NCBI GenBank assembly: GCA_963575745.1
Contig: CAUYUJ010014593.1
Coordinates: 289,051-353,050 of the forward strand
Reading direction: 5' to 3'
Source: Prorocentrum cordatum
Taxonomy: Eukaryota; Sar; Dinophyceae; Prorocentrales; Prorocentraceae
DNA: 64,000 bases
Within the stretch, counting starts at the first letter, position 1, and every line of letters begins with the position of its first letter. This document shows, in pieces, positions 54,641-64,000 of this stretch. The position numbers were made by a program, and so were the translations under genes. A model generated the notes under the pieces. It was not told the DNA's origin, did not search any database, and saw only the letters and a list, made by a program, of their open reading frames with translations.

Positions 54641-55783
54641 GAAATAGAAACATAGGAAGAACAGATGGCTGAGGAAAGGGCGAGAGGAGGGTGTTTGCTA
54701 TGGCCGGTGGGAAAGGGATAAGGGCAAGCTAAACATATTATCGTGCGGGGCCCTTCCGTCGGAGTATTTTTTCGACCTTTGGCCACGCAGGCCACTTTTT
54801 GAATATACGCGTTTACACCGACACCGCGACTCTAAAGAAGGGGGTCGCGTTTCTCGGAAGGCCAAGCCAGAGGCACAACGTGCCAAGACGCGCCGCTTCG
54901 AAGGCTATCGGCGTGATACGTGTGGCGTCGACGTGTAGTACATACGCCACATATTCCTCGTTGCATTTCTTGGTTCGACATCGCATATGTTGTTGCAGAA
55001 GTCAAATCAGAGACCCACTATGAAGAAAAGACATATACGGACCCTCCGCCAACAAACGAGCCGCGCCCAACCGAGGCGACGCAAAGGCCCGCGGCCCCAA
55101 AATAACAGAAACGCCGTGGAGGAGGCGGCCTGAGGTGTGTCGAGGAGGGAAGGGTATTATTTGGTTGTCTTGGTGGGGTGCTCTGATCGGTTTCGCGGGG
55201 CCGTGTTTCTTCGTCGTCTTTTCGTGCTCCTCCTATTCCCCGTCACGCTTGGATATTTGGTGTCGTTCTCGGTGTCCGAGACCGAAAACGGCGCCCCATC
55301 GCAAAACACCAAACCCTATAATGGTCCACCGAACCCGCGTCTTGAAAACTTTGATATCGGAAAACATTTCCCCTCTGGGAAATGGTGAAACATATGCACC
55401 GCCCCCCGCGCGGGCCCGCAGGGCGTTCACAGGGCCTCGCCGGGAGGCCCCAGAGCCCACCTGCACCAAGGTCTGACGCCACAGAAGGCCCGCGGACGCT
55501 CATGTCCGGGACGACGTGAGGGGGGGCGGGGGGGGACAGGCTCAGGCGGGACGCGTCGATTGCCAATCGCTTGCTGATCGCCGATAGGGGGCCAGGGTCC
55601 GATAGCTCACCCGCCCAGGAACGATCGGTTTCGCCATCGGGGGCTTGTGTCCGATCTATCGGCGATGCATCGTTGATTCCAGGGAGATGTTTCTCCCCTC
55701 AACCAGTCCTCCCGATCGTTCCCCCTCAATTGGTGGTGATGCTCTCCTTTTCCCTTCTTCGGGATTTCCGTGGGTGGCTCCAG
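54641..55783. other. No recognisable gene
   Basis: Mixed composition and short frames only. Pyrimidine-rich sequence before 55,783 could be the end of an intron leading to the exon that follows. Confidence 0.4.
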
Positions 55784-55905
55784 GAGTACGACAAGCTCAT
55801 CTGGATGGACAACGACGCGGTCCTGTCACGCAGCGTCGATCGCCTCTTCTCGAAGGAGGGCACGTGGGCGCAGCAGGACCCGACGCGGCCGCAACCGCAG
55901 CTACA
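55784..55905 (+). CDS. Candidate exon of a glycosyltransferase family 8-like enzyme
   Basis: The frame reads EYDKLIWMDNDAVLSRSVDR and then LFSKEG. This matches the segment of GT8/glycogenin-type transferases around the metal-binding DxD motif (here DND), where a Tyr-Asp strand precedes it and a VDxLF helix follows. These enzymes transfer sugars from UDP-sugars. Splice sites fit: pyrimidine-rich CTCCTTTTCCCTTCTTC upstream with CAG at 55,781-55,783, and GTGAGA at 55,906. I see no neighbouring exon in the adjacent 2 kb, so it may be an isolated exon, a far-spaced gene or a fragment. Composition is less biased than in the surrounding repeats. Confidence 0.5.
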
Positions 55906-57700
55906 GTGAGATTATGTTTCCTTCCTGCTCTCCCCCCCCGTGCGCGCAGAGCACCGTGGGCGATACGGGGTCTCAGCCTTGATCTGGATTGGGGCCTGGA
56001 GCGTGGCTGACCCCTGGTTAGAACCGGCCTGCATGCGGCGTGGGCTGGACCGCCTTCCTCCAAGTCCATAGCCCCCGATCGAGCTTGTCCCCTGAAGGCC
56101 GCTGCCACGCGCACAGTTTTCACGCAGAGCCCGTCGCCCCTACTCCCCTCGAAATTTTCAAGGCTGACGCAATGTGACCGCGCGAAAATGCACACGCAGG
56201 GCCGTTGCAGAATCCCGTGGTTGGAAACGGGTTTTCTAGGAGGATAGGGCACACAGCCACTCACATGCAGACTAGCTGCGTCGGGAGACCAGTTCCCAAT
56301 CGAGGCGTTGGTGTTTAGCTGTCGTGCCGCTTTTCAACAGCAGTCCTGGCCTGCATGGTACTCCTGGCCCTGAGGAGCTGGTCCCTGTTGAGGCGTGGGG
56401 AAGGGGGAGAGGCAGTGGGGGAGGCCAGAGACGCCACGATGCGACCGAGGGGCAGCGAAGGGCGAACCCAGACTTCGACGATATGCTATTCAAATCTCCG
56501 TCTATTCCCATGATACAACGAATGCCTGCCGTAGCCTGGCTCACTAGAGCGCGCGTGCGGATCGCCTCTGCTGCGCTGCGACGCAGAAGGTGTTTTCCCA
56601 CGATTTCGGCCTCGGGGATTCGTTTTCGGGCACCGGGAGCAGCACCACCAGATCCGAGGCGAAACGTTAGTCTCAGAGAAAGGGTCGTGGGTCGGGGATA
56701 ATATCAGATCGACGGATTTCGAAACAACTTGAGGACCGCTTTTTGGAACCAAGTTCCCGATGAGTTTTGATTCGTTGGGCCGTCTAAGGCGCGGTCAGTG
56801 GACCAACAGGTTGGCGTGTCTGTGCGTAGTTTTTTTCCCGTGAATACTGCAGCACCGACGTATACATATTATAGATACCCGCGTGTAACATGAAACATAC
56901 ATACACACCTGTTTAGATGTTCGTATACATATTTATGTATAGAAACAGTTGAATAACTATGTACTCGTATATGCATGATGGGCAGGTCGCGGCCTCCAGT
57001 TCTGGCTCCATCGGGTGAATGCCTTGGGTTTCTGCCGTGGGCACGAGCTCGACAAGGCCAGGCGTCAGGGGCTGGCATGGAAACGAGCTATGTTGGTGGA
57101 GCCTTACACGGCGATATATTTTGCACGTGTGGGCTTTGCCGTCCCAAACGCGTTGGGGGGGGGGAAGCCAAGCACCCGAGGAACACACGGGGTGGTGGGG
57201 CCGATAAGTCTTCCTCTTCCGAGCAGGTTCCTTGGCTTCGGTTACGCGTGCAGAACCGCCGCTGTTCAGACGACGAGATCATCGGATGTTCCAACAGCCT
57301 GCCCGTAGAGGGCGACCTCTCGACCCAACTCCAGCAACGTGGATTTTGACGGAGTTACCCTTGGTGTGGGCGCTATCGGCCTCATCCCTGGCAGAGCTCT
57401 CACCTCGGAGGGTTTTTTCTTCACAGGTAGTGGTCTAGGATTCAGATCCGAGTGCTCCTGATGCAGGCCTCCACACTACGTGGCATTTTGGGTTCACGCT
57501 TGTTCTGGCCGGGGAATTAGCAGGCCTAGAGCATTGTAGTCACAATGAAAAGTACTCGTATTAGTCTCTGTGGAACGCAGGATATATACATTCATCGCTG
57601 CATGATCAATGATACGAACGCCTCAGGAAATGTAGAGCAATTGCGCGAGTGAAGCATTCGTCCATCTTGGTCCCCGCAACTGGCACTCCTGCCCAGGCAA
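55906..57700. other. No confident gene
   Basis: AT-rich patch at 56,860-56,970 (TATACATATTTATGTATAGA) amid GC-rich DNA. Frames such as 56,324-56,701 (+) and 57,015-57,308 (+) have no family motifs. Confidence 0.4.
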
Positions 57701-57701
57701 T

Positions 57702-58160
57702 CTACCAATGAGAAAGGACAATCATATTTCCCAACCGTGGCCACAAACGCCCCTGGTGGGAAAATGAAGTGTTAGACTTCTTTTTTCTACTTCCATCAAC
57801 GAATAACGCCTCCCAGGATCTAGCAACATGTTCAAGAAGATCGGAAGATTGATCTAGGTGGGTGTAGAGTTGGTGAGCTTGCCCAGCCTCCAGGGAATCC
57901 TTGATGCATTCTGGGCTGAAGGCCTGCTCTCGTAACGGCCGTTTGCACGAGCATGGCAAGGTTCTGTGGAAGGTAGTGTCCGGCACGTGGCAGAAAATAC
58001 ACATTGGTGGGGAAATGACACACCACATCGTTTCGAATTGACACAAACGGGCCAACTCCTTGCGATATTTGATTTAAAGTAGCTCTCGGGTTCCCCCATA
58101 ATCTTTGCCAATGAAGGATTGAATTCTCCGCGTGCACCCAAAACCTGCATTTTCAAGCTA
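57702..58160 (-). pseudogene. LINE zinc-finger/RNase H-start fragment
   Basis: The minus-strand frame 58,055-57,702 has PPMCIFCHVPDTTFHRTLPC, a C-x2-C-x7-H-x4-C zinc segment typical after LINE RT domains. ARSWEALFVDGSRKKK follows ~55 residues later, where FVDGS resembles the start of a LINE RNase H. Overlapping minus frames 58,137-57,832 and 58,156-57,854 add short upstream fragments. No RT palm is present, the RNase H is cut off, and the region is more AT-rich than the LINE at 34-46 kb. It is a second, unrelated LINE relic. Confidence 0.5.
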
Positions 58161-58450
58161 CCTAGCTACAAGACGTAGACGTTGGGTTTCCTTTGAACAT
58201 TCGTTGTTGGCGTATTCTGTCATTCATGTTTTGACAATGCGAGTTGGTGGTCAATCCGCTAAGACCATTCTCGTCTCTGTGCGAAACACGAATTGGACAT
58301 CTTATGCTCCATCTTGCTCCATGTTTCCCAGAGCACGGCATCTGAGATATCACCTTGGCTTTGAGCAGCCAGTTTTGCTTTGGTCGCAACAACCTAGTTA
58401 ATCAGGGGCCGCTCAGAAAGCATCATATAGCGTGCGTGTATATGCATTTA

Positions 58451-58491
58451 CTAGAACCATCTCGCGCGCTTCGCGCGCGCTCAAGTTCTAG
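58451..58491. repeat. Hairpin: CTAGAAC...GCGCGCTTCGCGCGC...GTTCTAG
   Basis: Outer 7-bp arms CTAGAAC (58,451-58,457) and GTTCTAG (58,485-58,491) are perfect reverse complements and enclose a GCGCGC/GCGCGC stem around a TTC loop. The flanking sequence is AT-rich. Confidence 0.7.
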
Positions 58492-58819
58492 CTAGGCTTG
58501 ATAGGCTAACTCATGTAATCTAGTTTGGGTCGCTTCTTGCGCCCAGGGACTCCCTTGGAGGCCCTGCGCATGTCTCGGAATCGTATAGAAGGGGATGTGT
58601 GGAAACGCAGAATTCATTAATCTCCTTGATGTATTCAACGATTTGGGGTCTCAAAGGCTTCCTGGGTTCTTTTTTGAAGGGGTCTGAATTGTGGTCTGTT
58701 GTGCAAGAGTAGACCGGTGGCCAAACTTAAAAAACAAGGAATTGCGGGATTTGTTTTCTGTTCCAGTTCTTCGGCGCTGTTCGGCGCTGTTTCTTGTTTG
58801 TGCCTCGCGGGTTTTGTTA

Positions 58820-59745
58820 GCCGGGCCCCATCAGGGGTGTGGGATCTTCCGGACCCCCTGGGGGTTCTGGAGGCCTCTTTGAGGCCTGGAGAGCCGTCGG
58901 AAGGGTGTCTCGGGCTGCGCGGGAGCGTGTTGGACTGTTCTTTACGTTCTGGAGGCTTCTTGAGGTCGTCTTTGGCTGTCCTTGGGCGACTTGGGGCCCC
59001 CCGGGAAGCCGGGAGGCGCGATACCAGCCAGACGTCAGGGGATGTGTGGGATCTCCGAGTAGGAGTCCCATTTTTAAAAAAAAAGATTTGTTTTTTTTAG
59101 GGGGGGTGGAAGCGGGAAAACGCGAGAAGGCGACAAACATTTGACAAATCATGGGACATCAAGGATTTTACCCTCTTTGGGCTCTCTCGGGACGGCTCTC
59201 GCAGCTCTATTGGGCTGTTCTTGGAGCCTCGCCGGGGTCTTTTTAGGGCCTCTCAGGGATCGTGTGTGTGTTGGGAGCCTCTGGGGGGTCCCAGAGGCCT
59301 CTCGCAGGTCTCTGGAAGCCTCCTGCTCCCACTCTTGGGCCCATTTTGGGCGTGTTCTGGGGTGGTCTGTGGCTGTCCTGGGCGCTTCTTGGGCAGTCTT
59401 GGAGCCTTTTTGGCCCGTCTTAGGGCTGTCCTGAGGGTCTCTTGGGTGAGCTTGGGGCGGTTTTGGGAGCCTCTTCGGCGCTCTTGGATCATTGGAAGCT
59501 CGAAAACGCGAGAAGCCGAAAACATTAAAATAACCAACGAACATCTACGATTTCAGCTTCTTCGGGCCGTCCCGGGACGCCTCTCGGACCTCTCTTCGAG
59601 AGCAGTCGGAAGGCTGACTTGGGCTGCTTAGGAACGTCTTGGACCATCCTTTCGCATTCTGGGGGTTCCTGGGAGGCGTCTTGGGCCCTCCTGGGGCGCT
59701 GTGGAGGCTCCCCGGAAAGGCCGGGGGAGCGGTGCCGGGAGCGTC
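58820..59745 (-). repeat. CCAAGAG-family repeat, inverted block of three units
   Basis: On the + strand this reads GGGTCTCTTGGG, GTCTTGGAGCC and GGGGCCTCTTGG units, the reverse complement of the family at 3.4, 8.2 and 24.6 kb. Head-like modules with CGAAAACGCGAGAAG lie at about 59,110-59,145 and 59,497-59,565, so units are arranged head to tail. Confidence 0.8.
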
Positions 59746-60128
59746 CCTGAGATGTCACGGGGAGGTGTGAGACCCGGGGCCAGGGGGACACGCGCGGGTT
59801 AGAGGCGCGGGAGCGCGAGGTCGCCGAGCAGGGCGAAGGGCGCGAGAAAGGTGGCAAGCCTGGCAACTCTAAAGTGAGCTGAGGGACGTCAGGAGCGGAA
59901 GCGAGCGTGCGCCCGTGGCCGTCTTGGTTCAAGCGGCCGGCCGTCTAAATATTGTCTGCGCTTCATCGCGAGGCACACTATCGCTATCGATACTAAAAGG
60001 CATCCCCTTTTACTTGACAGAGCTTTCCCTCTTGCGTTGGAACTATCGCTACTACGATACAGCCGAGCTGGAGCTTGGCTTCGCCTGGGGCGAAGCTGCT
60101 GGCGGGGCCTCCCAGCCCCCTTCAAACT

Positions 60129-60143
60129 TGGTAGCGGAGCTGG
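60129..60143 (+). promoter_or_regulatory. Candidate tRNA primer binding site of the copia-like element
   Basis: TGGTAGCGGAGCTGG resembles the complement of a eukaryotic initiator-Met tRNA 3' end (TGGTAGCAGAG...) with few mismatches. The preceding CTTCA-AACT fits an LTR ending in CA followed by a short spacer. If correct, the 5' LTR ends near 60,123 and Gag starts after it. Confidence 0.35.
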
Positions 60144-60207
60144 CCTATGGTGGTCAGCTCTAGCGCTACTCCTCACCATCCACGGCACTATCTGGTGGAC
60201 TACAGCT

Positions 60208-61440
60208 ATGGTGGAACATCAGGGTGCAGTGGCATTGCGCGGAGGAGTGTACATATATACGCAGTACCACAAGGAAACTTGCAGCGGCACCTCTGCTTCA
60301 GGGGAGGTCTCTCACTCCTATTCTACATCCTTGCGCTATTACACTCCTGAAGTCCACCCACCTACTCCAACTGGAAATTTCTTCGAATGTATAAAGCATG
60401 GAAACATGCGATACGATATACTGCCGCCTCCGACCCCTCGCAGACTTACGACGACAAAACACGAGTCTCCACCGATTACACCCGATTACGACCTACGAGG
60501 CCATTGGATTGGGGCTACTATCTTTGGGCTCATATGGGTTGCTCTTGGATGTGCGGTGGGACATATGCGGGGCGGAGACGACGCTAGGACGACCGGCCCC
60601 CATTGGGACCCGGCCGGTCAAGTACCATTTCGCGATTTTGTTCGCGAGGTGCACGCCTGGATCAACGTGGCCACAGGCAACGTGACTCCCTCCCAGCAGG
60701 CCGCCGCACTTCAGCGCCGTCTTGGATGGCTCGCACGGACCATGGCCATGAGAATTCTCCCAGCAGTCATCAATTTTGGCGTCAATATAGGTGGTCGCCA
60801 CACCGATGGCGCCACTTACATTATGTTCCTCTTAAGTGCGAATTTCGAGTACCTAGAAGAGGAACGCCAACTCAACTCTGGTTCGGCTCTCATTGATTTT
60901 CGTGTCCATGCAGGAGAAAGGATCGACCAGTCGTTAGCACGGTTCGAGATAGCCCGCTACGAAGCAGAAGCCGCCGGCTTCAACATCCCCAATTTCCAGA
61001 TATTAGCAGTAATATTATTCAGAGCTCTGGGAGTGGGGACGTCGCGGGCACAGCAGTTCCTGCAGCCTCTGAACCACCATGCGCCGAGGGACCGAGCACA
61101 ATTTGACGCTCTCCTCGAACGCACGAGGTCATATGCTCACATAGCTGAGAGACCCCCTGGCAATATCGGTGGTATTTTTAGTCGCGGTCACCGAACCGAG
61201 ACCTTCCATGCAGAGGCCAATGCAGGGCAACCTGCTAACAACGTCTGGAGCGATGATATGCCGCCGTCTGGGACCACTACATTGTTGGCCCAGAATGGCG
61301 GCACGGCCTCGGGGTCTCAAGACCCTTGGGCCAGATCTAGGGGACCACCTGACGCGGTCTCCCTTGTACAAGCTATGGCCCTCATGGGCTCTGCGGGGCA
61401 GCCCGCCGAGTCCGACTTCGACTTCGGTACCGTCTTCTGA
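60208..61440 (+). CDS. Gag of a Ty1/copia-like retroelement
   Basis: The frame is open from 60,037, but the first in-frame Met after the candidate primer binding site is at 60,208, which I prefer. Residues from about 60,610 (WDPAGQVPFRDFVREVHAWI) to 61,150 are helical and match the layout of copia Gag domains in dinoflagellates: VTPSQQAAALQRRLGWLART, then YLEEERQLNSGSALIDFRVH with a GERIDQSLARFE helix and the PRDRAQFDALLERTRSY end. Gag packages the element RNA. A hydrophobic segment, WIGATIFGLIWVALGCAVGH (about 60,510-60,570), is unusual for Gag. The frame ends at TGA 61,438-61,440; the downstream part continues in another frame. Confidence 0.65.
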   Translation: MVEHQGAVALRGGVYIYTQYHKETCSGTSASGEVSHSYSTSLRYYTPEVHPPTPTGNFFECIKHGNMRYDILPPPTPRRLTTTKHESPPITPDYDLRGHWIGATIFGLIWVALGCAVGHMRGGDDARTTGPHWDPAGQVPFRDFVREVHAWINVATGNVTPSQQAAALQRRLGWLARTMAMRILPAVINFGVNIGGRHTDGATYIMFLLSANFEYLEEERQLNSGSALIDFRVHAGERIDQSLARFEIARYEAEAAGFNIPNFQILAVILFRALGVGTSRAQQFLQPLNHHAPRDRAQFDALLERTRSYAHIAERPPGNIGGIFSRGHRTETFHAEANAGQPANNVWSDDMPPSGTTTLLAQNGGTASGSQDPWARSRGPPDAVSLVQAMALMGSAGQPAESDFDFGTVF

Positions 61441-61862
61441 TGATGAAGCTACTACGCTGGATTACTCTGATATGCCTACCCACCTTACTGTAGAGCAGCG
61501 TGCTCAGTGGTTTTTTTGGGGCTATCAAAAACACAAGCGCCGTTGGCGGAGATTCACGAAGAAACCAGTCAGCAAAGTAAGACGCATGGCACGGCGAACA
61601 CTCACAGGAAAAGGCAAGGGTCGAAGTAAAGGCAAAGGCAAGCGTCGGCGACTACACGGTAGAGGCAGACTAGCATTCCTAGCATCTCTCACTGGGCCTC
61701 AGCATGAAGAAATGTTTTTTTGGCGCTGGCAGGAACCGTGGGCACACGTCAGGTAAAGGTGAAGGGCGACGAGGGAACCCAAAGGATGCCAACGGTACAA
61801 CTATGGAGTGCGACATATGCCACAGTACACAACATGTCCGACGCGAATGCCCTCAAGGCGAT
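61441..61862 (+). pseudogene. Gag C-terminal basic region and CCHC zinc knuckle
   Basis: After the Gag stop, the frame 61,169-61,756 reads AQWFFWGYQKHKRRWRRFTK followed by a GKGKGRSKGKGK basic tract. The frame 61,704-61,970 then gives CDICHSTQHVRREC (about 61,808-61,852), a textbook C-x2-C-x4-H-x4-C zinc knuckle that binds RNA. Two frame changes are needed to connect these to Gag. A 24-G run (61,863-61,886) follows at once and breaks the frame again. Confidence 0.7.
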
Positions 61863-61886
61863 GGGGGGGGGGGGGGGGGGGGGGGG

Positions 61887-62514
61887 CAGGGGTCCGTCAA
61901 TGCATTTGGCTCAAACGGACTCCGACATGCAGTGCGTCGACTGGGTGTGTTTTATGGCCGACCCTGCTGACGGCTCAGCCACAGTCATTCATTTCATGGC
62001 TGCCAGGGATTTGCGTGCCAGCATGAACCTCGAGGATTACGCCGACGATCTGTTCGAAGAGGTGTTCACTGGCCGCGGTGACATCGACTTGGCAGAGTGG
62101 CTGGGTATACCCACCGCGGGGCAACCTACAGAGATTGAGTTCGTCGACAACTTCCACATGCCTTTCGAAGATGACTTCGGCATGGCGGGGGCGCCCGCGG
62201 ACTTTGAGTCTACCATTCCTGCAGCAGATGAAGAAGTTCGTGCCATGCTCTATCCTCGGGCGATTGGAAATCCGACAAACGTGGAATCGATCAATGATGA
62301 TCCATTGCGGGGAAGCCCGCGAGACGCTGGTGACCTATCCGAACGCATTCAATGTGAGCTTGGACAATATGAAGAATGTAAGTGCACTTCTGTTGCGTCA
62401 GATCGGTCTGCGATCACTCCGAATCAATCGCCGCGTCGAGTACCCTTCATAAAGAAAAAGACAGCACGACGATCCAAGTCTGTCGCCAATGGACGATGGA
62501 GACGAACGCGATGA
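61887..62514 (+). CDS. Post-zinc-knuckle acidic region of the copia-like polyprotein
   Basis: The frame runs through the 24-G tract and then ~200 codons. It is acidic (NLEDYADDLFEEVFTGRGDI, DLAEWLGIPTAGQPTEIEFV) with a basic end (IKKKTARRSK). This is where copia elements carry the Gag-protease linker, but I see no D(T/S)G protease signature. Confidence 0.4.
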
Positions 62515-62633
62515 CCGCGTGGTCCGTCGCGATCGAGCCCCCAGCTTCTCACGGGCTCGGGTGCGAGCCCGCTCCAGCGGCGCTCGTTCGAGCGGTGTTC
62601 AGCGCCCTCGCCCTCCTGAGGCAGGGGCTCTAA

Positions 62634-63521
62634 GTGGCCCGCCAGGGACGGCGCCGAGAGCGCACGCCCCCCCCCCCCCCCCCCCCCCCAATGGGGGAAC
62701 TGCTGCTGAGAAATGAAACTGCCTCGAGACGACCAGCATTACGAAGAAGAACATTCAGGCGGCCACTTGCAGAATTTAAAGGGTTTGGAACAAGCCTGGA
62801 TTGGCTCGTCAGCAAATACCTGCTGAGACGATGCAGTACTGGCTGGACAGAAATTGGACAGAACATCAAATCCGACACTGGTCATCTCTTCGCCAAGTTA
62901 CACGGAACGACGATGGCGCTATCATTCAATCAAAGAAGGGACAGACTAAAGAAAAGGTAATCATGCGTAATCACAGAAATGGCCACCATCGAGGATCGAC
63001 ACGCGCATCGAGGCGCATGCTGTACATGCCCCAGCTATGCCGACCACAGGCTCGGCTGTCCCATGAGACACCCATCAAAAAGTCCAAACTTCAAAACGAC
63101 ACCGTGGGTTTTGTCACATGGAGATGGTCGGGGCAAATGTACGGATCCCAACAGAACGCCATTCCATAAACGGATGACTGAAGGGAATTACCTTCCTGCC
63201 ACAGCGACAGAAATTGAACGAACGAATGCGATCCAGAATAGCTTGACACCTATTCATCCTCTGGTGCAGTTCAATCGCGCTTGGCATGCAGGGAAGAATG
63301 CCGGTTATACGCCAGAAGAAGATTGCCGGCCAGATGTCTATGAAGCTGAAGATGAAGATGCTGAAATGGCGGACGAGGTTGATCCTGCGGATGCCGCCCT
63401 TGGCGACGGTGAAGCAAGTGGCTCGGGTAATACAGACGGTGCGTGTGATTCTGATACTCCGATCGACCCCAAACGCGTTGTCGCAAGAGACATGGATCTC
63501 TCTCGGCAGGCGCGTTGCTGA
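62634..63521 (+). CDS. Downstream ORFs of the retroelement with Cys-rich motif
   Basis: Frames 62,634-62,960, 62,801-63,169 and 62,979-63,521 overlap. The last contains HRGACCTCPSYADHRLGCPM (about 63,005-63,065), a possible Cys/His zinc motif, then a folded-looking HPLVQFNRAWHAGKNAGYTP and an acidic tail. A 23-C run (62,667-62,689) lies at the 5' end. No protease, integrase or RT is reached before the window ends. Function unknown. Confidence 0.4.
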
Positions 63522-63634
63522 CCGAGCCGAAGGTGTGGGCTGGATCATTACTTGCATAGCTGAACGACGTAGCGCAGACAACTAACTATTTACTTGGCGA
63601 AAAAAGAGATCAACACCAAGTTCCTTTTCAGAGC

Positions 63635-64000
63635 ATGGCCCTCAGGAGGCCAGGTGGTGAGGATTTGAATCCTGGCCGGGGTCCCATAAAACGTGGTCGC
63701 CGGTTTGCTCCTGGAATACTGGCGGGAGCCACGGCAAAGGCAGCGCCCAAACAGAAGCCCGAAACGATCGTTTTCCCCTCGTCTTCTGATTCAGATTCTA
63801 GCTCAATAAGCCCATCTCTTGGCCCTGATCATCCCAAGCCTAAGGAGAAGAAGCGTAAGGGCCCAGGTGATGATCGTAACCTTGGGGATGTCAAGAGATA
63901 TGCAGGGCAACCTGCTGAGCAACACGCTGATCGACAACGATCTAGAGGTCCAGCAGTGGCTGCTGCAGCAGCCAGGTTCCAGGGCGCCAGTGCGCCTACC
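63635..64000 (+). CDS. Partial ORF running off the window
   Basis: From ATG 63,635 the frame stays open for 122 codons to the window edge. It is basic and Pro/Ser-rich (GRGPIKRGRRFAPG, PSSSDSDSSSISPS, KPKEKKRKGPG), nuclear-localisation-like, with a poly-Ala stretch at the end. It probably continues the retroelement; no domain is visible in this part. Confidence 0.45.
   Translation, partial: MALRRPGGEDLNPGRGPIKRGRRFAPGILAGATAKAAPKQKPETIVFPSSSDSDSSSISPSLGPDHPKPKEKKRKGPGDDRNLGDVKRYAGQPAEQHADRQRSRGPAVAAAAARFQGASAPT

Noticed and set aside
60037-60207. Membrane-spanning N-terminus of the Gag ORF
   Set aside because: The hydrophobic stretch lies around the candidate LTR end/primer binding site; translation probably starts later, at 60,208.
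61900-61915. TTTGGCTCAAA resembling the spliced leader
   Set aside because: Short match inside the retroelement coding frame, with no leader-like context.
1-64000. tRNA, rRNA or SL RNA genes
   Set aside because: I looked for tRNA-like and 5S/SL RNA contexts and saw none I could support; the SL matches lack the donor site of an SL RNA gene.

Overview
The window looks like nuclear DNA of a dinoflagellate, assembled into a scaffold with one 100-base gap at 33,358-33,457. The strongest taxonomic signals are two genomic relicts of the dinoflagellate trans-spliced leader (minus strand, 31,203-31,223 and 6,335-6,355), very high GC, pervasive tandem repeats, and Ty1/copia, gypsy and LINE fragments of the kind common in dinoflagellate genomes. 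The genus cannot be told from the sequence. Almost nothing here reads as an intact single-copy host gene. One short glycosyltransferase-like exon (55,784-55,905, +) and one SL-bearing retrocopy (about 29,895-31,223, -) are the best host-derived candidates.

Layout. 0-12.5 kb: a Ty1/copia RT/RNase H tail, a family of long CCAAGAG-rich repeats, an SL-bearing minus-strand retrocopy remnant, and many micro/minisatellites. 12.6-17.5 kb: a ~75-bp satellite in two large arrays facing each other across a 230-bp spacer, with a small palindromic insertion inside the right arm. 17.5-25.2 kb: minisatellites, a frameshifted copia pol (19.1-20.7 kb), and a ~101-bp satellite split by a 1.1-kb block holding a (CAT)n run and an exact 81-bp minisatellite. 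25.2-34 kb: a large GAC/GCC triplet tract, the SL retrocopy lying between two GGA-rich arrays, and an assembly gap flanked by complementary triplet repeats.

34.06-46.5 kb, the main item: about 12.4 kb of nearly continuous plus-strand coding sequence. In order it holds a low-complexity ORF1-like region, a C5 cytosine DNA methyltransferase, an AP-type endonuclease of LINE type, an RT-related region in which I cannot find the catalytic Asp-Asp box, a Cys/His zinc-binding segment, an RNase H, a zinc-finger-bearing UPF1-like SF1 helicase of ~1,235 codons, and an unassigned tail with CxxC motifs. I interpret it as a decayed LINE-type retrotransposon that acquired a DNA methyltransferase and, apparently, a helicase. 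Its reading frame is broken by in-frame stops and by frameshifts, several at poly-C runs.

46.9-54.5 kb: a gypsy-type integrase remnant, a ~160-bp satellite interrupted by 1.9 kb of unrelated DNA, and a 5'-truncated PIF1-like helicase. 54.5-60 kb: one candidate host exon, a minus-strand LINE zinc-finger fragment and an inverted block of the CCAAGAG family. 60-64 kb: the 5' part of a copia-like retroelement (candidate primer binding site, Gag, zinc knuckle, downstream ORFs) that runs off the window end.
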